NCBI GenBank assembly: GCA_030604545.1
Contig: JAUVVS010000176.1
Coordinates: 1 to 5,299 of the forward strand
Direction: 5' to 3'
DNA length: 5,299 nt
Origin: Deltaproteobacteria bacterium
Lineage (GTDB): Bacteria > Desulfobacterota > Desulfobacteria > Desulfobacterales > JAUVVS01
Below, piece by piece: positions 1-5,007 of the stretch (its first letter is position 1; each line of letters starts with the position of its first letter). The position numbers were made by a program, and so were the translations under genes. The notes under the pieces are model-generated. The model was not told where the DNA came from. It did not search any database and saw nothing but the letters and a program-made list of their open reading frames with translations.

Positions 1-1
1 G

Positions 2-175
2 TCGTTTTTTCAGGAATCGCTGGTATCACGAATTGCTCAAATACTTATCATCGACATTTTATATGCCAGTTATTCGTTAAAGCATTATAACAAATCAATA
101 AAGATGGTTGAGGAATCAGCATCGGCACTCGCAAAAGTATTACATTATAAGAATAATTTAAAAGGGAGTATTTAA
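2..175 (+). CDS. C-terminal fragment of probable RpiR/MurR-family transcriptional regulator (5' end outside window)
   Basis: Frame 2 is open from the window edge to a TAA at 173-175 and gives 57 residues. The segment ESLVSRIAQILIIDILYASY, followed by a lysine-rich helix, resembles the end of the SIS (sugar isomerase) domain in RpiR/MurR-type regulators. In that family a conserved SRIAQ-x-x-x-ID-x-L-(Y/F) helix precedes the last helix. These proteins bind DNA through an N-terminal helix-turn-helix, which is outside this window, and sense phosphosugars with the SIS domain. The fragment points toward tkt on the same strand, so it may regulate pentose-phosphate genes, but this is inferred from position only. 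Other SIS proteins, such as sugar-phosphate isomerases, are possible alternatives. The family call rests on about 20 informative residues. Confidence 0.65.
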   Translation, partial: SFFQESLVSRIAQILIIDILYASYSLKHYNKSIKMVEESASALAKVLHYKNNLKGSI

Positions 176-206
176 ATTCATGTGATGAAAAAGTAAAACT
201 ATTTTT

Positions 207-235
207 TTGTGATAATTTGTATATACATCTATAAC
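207..235 (+). promoter_or_regulatory. Probable sigma70-type promoter for the leader ORF and tkt
   Basis: A -35-like TTGTGA at 207-212 and a -10-like TATAAC at 230-235 are separated by exactly 17 bases. Each matches the sigma70 consensus at four or five of six positions. Transcription would start near 242 and give a 5' untranslated region of about 100 bases before tkt. The site lies in the only sizeable gap upstream of tkt, so tkt may be transcribed independently of the upstream regulator gene. The region is AT-rich, which raises the chance of a coincidental match. Confidence 0.5.
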
Positions 236-267
236 AATAAACATTTAAACAGCCAACAAGTGTTAAC

Positions 268-277
268 AGGAGGAGGG
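268..277 (+). promoter_or_regulatory. Very strong Shine-Dalgarno of the leader ORF
   Basis: AGGAGGAGGG is almost fully complementary to the 16S rRNA tail and sits six bases before the ATG at 284. It is stronger than the AAGGAG (326-331) that serves tkt itself. This is the main reason to take the short ORF at 284-325 seriously. Confidence 0.6.
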
Positions 278-283
278 ATAAAA

Positions 284-325
284 ATGGAAGAAAAGCACAT
301 ATTGGAAAAGCTTACAAATATTTAA
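284..325 (+). CDS. Putative 13-codon leader peptide upstream of tkt
   Basis: ATG at 284 opens a 13-codon frame (MEEKHILEKLTNI) that ends in TAA at 323-325. It is preceded by a near-ideal Shine-Dalgarno with a six-base spacer and lies downstream of the predicted promoter. Its stop codon directly abuts the AAGGAG of tkt (326-331), and the tkt ATG follows 14 bases after the stop. A ribosome finishing the leader would therefore stand on the tkt ribosome-binding site, an arrangement compatible with translational coupling or re-initiation. The peptide has no run of one amino acid of the kind seen in classical attenuators, and no signal sequence. It could instead be the relic of a lost gene. I do not recognise a family. 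Confidence 0.4.
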   Translation: MEEKHILEKLTNI

Positions 326-339
326 AAGGAGAAGAAATT

Positions 340-2361
340 ATGAACAAAAGCTCGTTAGAAAACCAGCCGGAAATTGACAACCTGTGTGTTAATACAATCC
401 GCACACTTTCCATAGATGCTGTTCAAAAGGCAAACTCCGGTCATCCAGGCGCACCCATGGGGCTTGCGCCCGCGGCATATGTTCTTTGGACTAAGAATTT
501 AAAGCATAATCCAAAAAACACCGATTGGCATGATAGGGATCGTTTCGTACTTTCAGCCGGTCATGCTTCCATGCTCCTTTACAGCCTCCTTTATCTTACA
601 GGTTATGACGTAAGCCTGGATGATATAAAAGATTTTCGGCAGTGGGGCAGCAAAACGCCCGGGCATCCGGAATTTGGACATACTCCGGGCGTAGAAACAA
701 CAACCGGCCCTTTGGGGCAAGGCTTTGCGAACGCTGTCGGCATGGCAATGGCCGAACGTCACCTATCGGCGCGCTTTAATCAACCTGGTCATGAAATCGT
801 AGATCACTATACATATATTATGTGCGGAGACGGAGATATGATGGAAGGTATTTCATCCGAAGCGGCATCCCTGGCCGGACACCTTGGATTGTCCCGGTTG
901 ATTTGCATTTATGACGACAATAAAATCTCCATTGAAGGAAATACTGACATAACCTTTACAGAAAACGTTTCTCTACGTTTCAAGGCTTACGGTTGGCATG
1001 TTGAAAAAGTAGAAGATGGAAATGATGTAGAAGCTATACACAACGCAATTAAGGCAGCCAAAGCAGAAACAAAAAAACCGTCCATAGTTATTATGCGCAC
1101 ACATATTGCATACGGCAGCCCCAATAAACAAGACACAGCCAGTGCTCATGGGGCTCCGCTGGGTGAAGAAGAGGTAAGTCTTACGAAAAAATACCTGGGG
1201 TTTCCGGAAGATGAATTTTTCCGCGTGCCTGATCAAGCCCTAGAACGGTTTAGAAAATGTATCGATAGGGGAAAGGAAGCGGAATCTATATGGCAGAAAA
1301 AGTTCGAAGCTTACTCTAATAAATATCCTGATCTTGCCAAAAAATGGATTGATGCCATGAACGGTTCCTTAAACGATGGATGGGATATGGATCTGCCCGA
1401 TTTTTCGACGGCAGGTCCCATAGCCACACGAGCTGCATCAGGCAAGGTGCTCAATTCGATTGCTAAAAATGTACCGGAATTGATTGGTGGTTCTGCTGAT
1501 TTAGCCCCTTCAAACAAAACTATTATAGAACCTTCACATGATTTTCAGAAAGACAGTTATGACGGGCGCAACATCCGTTTCGGCGTCAGAGAACATTCAA
1601 TGGGAGCCATTATGTCCGGTATGGCTCTTCATAAAGGGCTTCGACCTTACGGGGGGACCTTTCTCGTTTTTGCCGACTATATGCGTCCATCCATACGAAT
1701 TGCCGGTATGATGAAATTGCCGGTTATATACGTCTTTACACACGACAGTATTGCGGTTGGAGAAGACGGCCCAACTCATCAACCGGTTGAGCAAATAGCC
1801 TCTTTAAGAACTATCCCCGGCCTCACCGTAATACGGCCTGCTGATGCTTCAGAAACAGTAAAAGCGTGGCGTCAAGCCATCAAGACTGCTGACGGCCCTG
1901 TGGCCTTGATCTTAAGTCGCCAAAAACTTCCTTTATTAGATACAAATGGAAACACTTCTGAAGATGGCTTTGCAAATGGTGCTTATATTTTAATGGATTC
2001 CGACGGCAAACCGGATGTTATCCTTATTGCTTCGGGTTCAGAGGTACATATTGCCCTTGAAGCCGGGAAAACCCTTTCAAATAGAGGCATTCCAGCCCGG
2101 GTGGTAAATATGCCAAGCTGGGAGCTTTTTGAAAAAACTTCACAGGAATATAAAGACAAGGTGTTACTGCCTGATGTAACAGCGCGCATCGCTATCGAAG
2201 CCGGTGTTTCTATGGGATGGGAACGTTATGTGGGAAGCAACGGCGCTATAATCAGTATGCCCGGCTTTGGTGCATCTGCACCGGGTGGCACCGTAATGGA
2301 AAAGTTCGGATTTACAAGCGACAATATAATTCAAAAAGCATCGGAACTGTTGAAAAAATAA
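340..2361 (+). CDS. tkt: Transketolase
   Basis: Thiamine-diphosphate enzyme that moves two-carbon ketol units between sugar phosphates (xylulose-5-P with ribose-5-P or erythrose-4-P) in the cytosolic non-oxidative pentose phosphate pathway. The 673 residues match the full bacterial length. Visible motifs: SGHPGAPMG (H35), SAGHASM (H75), PGHPE (H109), GPLGQG, and the cofactor/metal motif GDGDMMEG (D164, E169) followed by DDNKISIEG (N194). Further on are AHGAPLG (H270), R364, GGSADLAPSN, the REH glutamate (E418) that activates the cofactor, YGGTFLVFADY (aromatic pocket) and GPTHQP (H480). All key residues are present in the expected order: N-terminal PP domain, Pyr domain, then C-terminal domain from about 550. 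AAGGAG at 326-331 supports the ATG at 340. An RpiR-like gene lies upstream. The next gene is convergent, with its stop 14 bases away. Confidence 0.97.
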   Translation: MNKSSLENQPEIDNLCVNTIRTLSIDAVQKANSGHPGAPMGLAPAAYVLWTKNLKHNPKNTDWHDRDRFVLSAGHASMLLYSLLYLTGYDVSLDDIKDFRQWGSKTPGHPEFGHTPGVETTTGPLGQGFANAVGMAMAERHLSARFNQPGHEIVDHYTYIMCGDGDMMEGISSEAASLAGHLGLSRLICIYDDNKISIEGNTDITFTENVSLRFKAYGWHVEKVEDGNDVEAIHNAIKAAKAETKKPSIVIMRTHIAYGSPNKQDTASAHGAPLGEEEVSLTKKYLGFPEDEFFRVPDQALERFRKCIDRGKEAESIWQKKFEAYSNKYPDLAKKWIDAMNGSLNDGWDMDLPDFSTAGPIATRAASGKVLNSIAKNVPELIGGSADLAPSNKTIIEPSHDFQKDSYDGRNIRFGVREHSMGAIMSGMALHKGLRPYGGTFLVFADYMRPSIRIAGMMKLPVIYVFTHDSIAVGEDGPTHQPVEQIASLRTIPGLTVIRPADASETVKAWRQAIKTADGPVALILSRQKLPLLDTNGNTSEDGFANGAYILMDSDGKPDVILIASGSEVHIALEAGKTLSNRGIPARVVNMPSWELFEKTSQEYKDKVLLPDVTARIAIEAGVSMGWERYVGSNGAIISMPGFGASAPGGTVMEKFGFTSDNIIQKASELLKK

Positions 2362-2375
2362 GCAGGCGAGAGCCC

Positions 2376-3815
2376 TTACCCTTTGTGGCGTCTTTTCACA
2401 ACATAATTTACCGTAATCTTTTTTTTTGACCCGGGAGCAATTTTAATTGACGCAGGGTTAATTGCCAGGCCGATCGTAATTGTTCCTGTTTTCTTTATTT
2501 TATCAAGAGGGATCTTTTTCGTATATATCGTTGAGATATTTTTCAGTATTCTGGTTCCTCCGACCACCTCGATTTTATCTGTATCAAGCTTTGCTTCCGC
2601 AAGAATTAAATGCTCAGGTAATTTTCCGGCCCAGTCAAGCTGTATCGGCAACTCCTTTTTTATAGGAATATCAAGATTCACTTCAACAAGCGATGGTTGA
2701 ACTCCTTTTAAAAAGATGCCCGGCGGCAAAGCAATATCTGCTTGTGTAATTGTGAAAGTATTAAGCCCGACAACTGCTTTGCTCAAGTCTAGTTTTACCT
2801 GAACTTGTTCAGGCCGAATAGATTTTATAAGAGTGCCCGACCCACTCAAATTAAGACGGACGGTATTTGCGGATGTATCTAAAATTTCCATTCCCGGATC
2901 GCGATTCATATACTCCACTGGAATCTCAAGTGCAATCAGGGTGTCCACGCCTCTTGTAAAACTAAACCATACGCCTGTTATTATTAAAATGGAGACCAGA
3001 GCCGCCATACCAATTTGAATTTTTTCTTTTCTTAGATATCCCCACTCTTCTTTAGTGACGCCGACATGTTCCAGTAATATTTGTGAAAGCTCCTCCTTCC
3101 GGTTTATAATATTTGTACTGAAACCTTTAGCCACAACCACATTTCCCCTTTCTTCGGATACAACGATAACTAAGGCATCCGTGGTTTCGGCTAATCCTGC
3201 CGCAGCCCTATGGCGAGTCCCGTAATATGAAGGAAGGTTCTGCCGCATTGATAAGGGAAGGATAACTCCAACCTGTGTAATCTGATCACCCTGAACAATT
3301 ATTGCGCCGTCATGGACAGGGTTATCATGCCAAAAGATACTCATTATCATTTCTTTGGATAGCAATCCACGCCAAGGTATTCCACTTTGAACCGTTTCAC
3401 TTAAATCTTCCTTTCCAGGGAATACTATCAACGCTCCGGTATGTCTTCGGGCCAGTTCAAAAACACTCTCAACAACTATATCTATAGGAGTGTGAGCTGT
3501 TTTTATGGAGAACCCCCAGAGAATGGCCTTTAGCTTTCTTGCCTGCAGAACATTGCGGATTTCATTTCTGAAGACAACAATTATAATTAAGGCGGCAACA
3601 GCGGTAATTCCTTGAATTGCCCAACTGGTTATAATTAACTCTAAAAAAACAGCTATTCTCTGAAAAAAAACTAGTAATGCAATTCCTATAAGTACTCTAA
3701 ATACATAGGTTCCTTGAAAAAGTATGTAAAGACGGAAAAGAATATAGCTAACCAATATGATATCAACGATATCCTGCCATCGAATGCTTGTTAAGAAAAT
3801 TAATAGATTATCCAT
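2376..3815 (-). CDS. cdaA: Membrane diadenylate cyclase fused to YbbR domains (CdaA-CdaR fusion)
   Basis: Makes c-di-AMP from two ATP. Residue numbers here count from a TTG at 3821, which abuts the upstream stop; I prefer the ATG at 3815 (479 residues), though neither start has a clear Shine-Dalgarno. Three membrane helices lie at about 18-35, 40-56 and 60-84. A cytoplasmic DisA_N/DAC domain follows at about 110-240, with the catalytic DGA motif (171-173, in PVHDGA) and RHR motif (203-205, in GTRHRAA), then VVSEERG. A fourth helix at about 268-287 leads to two YbbR-like repeats of roughly 90 residues (about 295-385 and 386-475), which should lie outside the membrane. In Firmicutes the cyclase and its YbbR regulator CdaR are separate adjacent genes; here both parts share one chain. 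It follows the DUF2914 gene as an operon partner. No glmM or folP is seen nearby. Confidence 0.93.
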   Translation of the reverse strand: MDNLLIFLTSIRWQDIVDIILVSYILFRLYILFQGTYVFRVLIGIALLVFFQRIAVFLELIITSWAIQGITAVAALIIIVVFRNEIRNVLQARKLKAILWGFSIKTAHTPIDIVVESVFELARRHTGALIVFPGKEDLSETVQSGIPWRGLLSKEMIMSIFWHDNPVHDGAIIVQGDQITQVGVILPLSMRQNLPSYYGTRHRAAAGLAETTDALVIVVSEERGNVVVAKGFSTNIINRKEELSQILLEHVGVTKEEWGYLRKEKIQIGMAALVSILIITGVWFSFTRGVDTLIALEIPVEYMNRDPGMEILDTSANTVRLNLSGSGTLIKSIRPEQVQVKLDLSKAVVGLNTFTITQADIALPPGIFLKGVQPSLVEVNLDIPIKKELPIQLDWAGKLPEHLILAEAKLDTDKIEVVGGTRILKNISTIYTKKIPLDKIKKTGTITIGLAINPASIKIAPGSKKKITVNYVVKRRHKG

Positions 3816-3821
3816 ATCCAA

Positions 3822-4259
3822 TCAATCCGTAATACTAAATCTTAATACACGAAGAATATTGCCTTTGTTATCTGTGATTTCCATACGCCATGGGCCTTTA
3901 TCCGCTTCTCGAAGCTGAATTCTGCTGTATGTTGTCCAGCGAGGCGGCTTTAGGTTTAATTTTATTTTGGTGCTAATTTTATCCCTGTAAAGCCAGTTAT
4001 GGTAAATAAATGTTTTTTTAGGCACAGGATCAAATGATGTATAACAGAATACTTTTCCGATTGTAATGGAAAAAACAATTGCAGGATTCCGGGGGACATG
4101 CTTTTTTACTTCTTCACACATTACTGCGTGAAACAAAGTCAAATTTTTGGAATCTGAAGTAGGCATAGAATTTTCTTTTGTTTGAGGGAGTGCCTGCAAC
4201 GAAAAGAAAATATCGAGAGAAAGCAGAATAATAAGAAATATACTTAATTTATATTTCAT
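3822..4259 (-). CDS. Secreted DUF2914-family protein
   Basis: The 145-residue product starts with MKYK and a hydrophobic stretch (about 5-22), either a signal peptide possibly cut after LQA at 23 or a membrane anchor. No lipobox cysteine is visible. The body fits the DUF2914 pattern: a cysteine near the start of the domain (C48), a strand ending in VFCYTSF (70-76), an aromatic-histidine segment IYHNWLYRDK (85-94), PPRWTTYSR (105-113), and the closing GPWRMEITDNKGNILRVLRF. The function of the family is not established. The domain is small and beta-rich and probably periplasmic. Its TGA directly abuts the possible TTG start of the cyclase gene, so the two are almost certainly co-transcribed and perhaps translationally coupled. 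The ATG at 4259 has only a weak GGAT upstream. The family call is fairly sure; no role is claimed. Confidence 0.82.
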   Translation of the reverse strand: MKYKLSIFLIILLSLDIFFSLQALPQTKENSMPTSDSKNLTLFHAVMCEEVKKHVPRNPAIVFSITIGKVFCYTSFDPVPKKTFIYHNWLYRDKISTKIKLNLKPPRWTTYSRIQLREADKGPWRMEITDNKGNILRVLRFSITD

Positions 4260-4334
4260 AGCTATGTATCCATATGAATGAAATTTTAAGATATCATAAA
4301 TCAGCGGCCACCGGTTTAATGATTTTGTTGTAGA

Positions 4335-4363
4335 TATGTAACCGAATTAATAAGTCTTGTCAA
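4335..4363 (-). promoter_or_regulatory. Probable promoter of the DUF2914-cyclase operon
   Basis: On the minus strand a perfect TTGACA (4363-4358) is followed 17 bases later by TACATA (4340-4335), a weaker -10. Transcription would start near 4328, leaving about 70 bases before the ATG at 4259. The site lies in the gap between the operon and the divergent tRNA gene, where a promoter is needed. The -35 is convincing; the -10 is a poor match. Confidence 0.5.
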
Positions 4364-4436
4364 TCTCTTGTGCCAAATCTCATTGAAAAATTACACTGGA
4401 AAAATCTTCCTGCGGGTTGGATGCCAAACATTTTTC

Positions 4437-4465
4437 TTGACTTTGATTTAAATCTTTATTAATTT
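4437..4465 (+). promoter_or_regulatory. Possible promoter of tRNA-Asn
   Basis: TTGACT at 4437-4442 is followed after 17 bases by TAATTT (4460-4465), with AT-rich sequence between. The predicted start near 4472 falls about ten bases before the mature tRNA. The -35 is good and the -10 is weak; other -10 registers in the same AT-rich stretch are possible. Confidence 0.4.
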
Positions 4466-4481
4466 CACATTTTTCAACTGT

Positions 4482-4557
4482 TCCCCAGTAGCTCAGTTGG
4501 CAGAGCAAGTGGCTGTTAACCACTGGGTCCGCGGTTCGAGTCCGTGCTGGGGAGCCA
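4482..4557 (+). tRNA. tRNA-Asn (anticodon GTT)
   Basis: A complete 76-base cloverleaf is visible. The acceptor stem TCCCCAG/CTGGGGA pairs perfectly over seven bases. The D-stem is GCTC/GAGC. The anticodon stem AGTGG/CCACT encloses the loop CTGTTAA with anticodon GTT. The T-stem CGCGG/CCGTG (one G-T wobble) holds the canonical TTCGAGT loop. The discriminator base is G, as expected for asparagine, and the 3' CCA is encoded in the DNA (4555-4557). The gene stands alone here, divergent from the DUF2914-cyclase operon, with a hairpin terminator nine bases after CCA. Confidence 0.97.
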
Positions 4558-4660
4558 TTCGATGCGAAAAGGGTGACCATCATGCGATGGCACCCTTTTC
4601 TTACTCATGGCCCATGGCCGATTATTTCCTCGATATATGTTCCTATTCGCATCGAATGGC
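4554..4660. repeat. 15-bp perfect inverted repeat spanning the terminator
   Basis: GCCATTCGATGCGAA (4554-4568) recurs as its exact reverse complement at 4646-4660, 77 bases further on. The left arm begins with the discriminator base and CCA of tRNA-Asn. Its last three bases overlap the first three of the terminator hairpin. The right arm runs into the REP-like palindrome. The arms could be the ends of a small inserted element, or the stem of an alternative RNA fold enclosing the terminator. Confidence 0.7.
4566..4600 (+). terminator. Strong hairpin terminator downstream of tRNA-Asn
   Basis: GAAAAGGGTG (4566-4575) pairs perfectly with CACCCTTTTC (4591-4600). An inner CCATC/GATGG stem (4577-4581 with 4586-4590) is closed by the loop ATGC, leaving one unpaired A. 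The stem ends in TTTTC followed by TTACT, so the U-run lies mostly inside the 3' arm. Its position just after the tRNA fits a factor-independent terminator. The outer A/T pairs are symmetric, so it could also work on the opposite strand. Confidence 0.75.
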
Positions 4661-4683
4661 CCTGAGCCTGTCGAAGGGCCATT
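4655..4683. repeat. REP-like palindrome with CCTGAGCCTGTCGAAGG core
   Basis: AATGGCCCT (4655-4663) pairs perfectly with AGGGCCATT (4675-4683) around an 11-base loop, GAGCCTGTCGA. The core, read on the minus strand as CCTTCGACAGGCTCAGG, is a motif I recall as dispersed in high copy in many environmental bacterial genomes. Read through in one frame it gives the tell-tale translation LSLSKGH. Only one copy is visible here, so its dispersed nature in this genome is inferred. It lies 30 bases before the GIY-YIG gene. Confidence 0.65.
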
Positions 4684-4713
4684 AATCACTATTATTTATT
4701 TACTAATGTAAGC

Positions 4714-5007
4714 ATGACCGCTTGGCTTTACATTCTCCGCCTCAAATCAGGCCAATTATATATTGGTTCTACTACTGATCTCAACCGTAGAGTTGAAGAA
4801 CATTATTCCGGACAGGCCTGCCGTACCACGAAACTTGATCCGCCGGTTAAGGTGGTCTATTCAGAATCATTACCAATCTTTTCGGATGCCAGAAAACGAG
4901 AAGCGCAAATCAAACGTTGGAGCCGTGCTAAAAAAGAAGCGCTCGTGGCTGGTGACATGGTTAAGCTGCGGAATCTTTCTAAATCCAGAAATAAAAAGAG
5001 GTTTTAA
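4714..5007 (+). CDS. Small GIY-YIG nuclease-family protein (UPF0213/YhbQ-like)
   Basis: The 97 residues correspond to one stand-alone GIY-YIG domain, the usual length for the UPF0213/YhbQ group. Visible parts are the first strand WLYILRL (Tyr6) and LYIGST (16-20, the YIG half of the name motif), then TDLNRRVEEH with the expected catalytic arginine (R25 or R26) and H30. KREAQIKRWSRAKKEAL follows, whose Glu63 is the likely metal ligand, and the typical end ALVAGD-x-x-x-LR-x-LSKSR. The GIY-YIG fold cuts DNA in homing endonucleases, UvrC and SLX1; the role of the small solitary members is poorly known. The ATG at 4714 has only a weak upstream Shine-Dalgarno, but the next in-frame methionine lies far inside the domain. 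The gene follows tRNA-Asn, an inverted repeat and a REP-like palindrome, suggesting an accessory or repeat-associated origin. Confidence 0.88.
   Translation: MTAWLYILRLKSGQLYIGSTTDLNRRVEEHYSGQACRTTKLDPPVKVVYSESLPIFSDARKREAQIKRWSRAKKEALVAGDMVKLRNLSKSRNKKRF

Noticed and set aside
187..208. AT-only hairpin with T7 after the RpiR-like gene
   Set aside because: The stem is almost all A-T with an internal mismatch, so it is not distinguishable from AT-rich background.
2345..2372. Minus-strand GGGC/GCCT hairpin with a T-rich tail as cyclase-operon terminator
   Set aside because: It has only four pairs including a wobble, too weak to call.
2380..2427. Hairpin TTGTG/CACAA followed by a T-run as tkt terminator
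   Set aside because: The stem is only five pairs with a nine-base loop, and the T-run lies some 15 bases downstream. The sequence is also coding on the other strand.
4380..4583. 67-codon - strand ORF containing PARTRTADPVVNSHLL
   Set aside because: This is antisense to tRNA-Asn. Translations of this kind are well-known artefacts of tRNA sequence.
4497..4685. 62-codon + strand ORF across the tRNA and repeats
   Set aside because: It starts inside tRNA-Asn, runs through the terminator hairpin and ends in the translated REP-like repeat (LSLSKGH), so it is not a gene.
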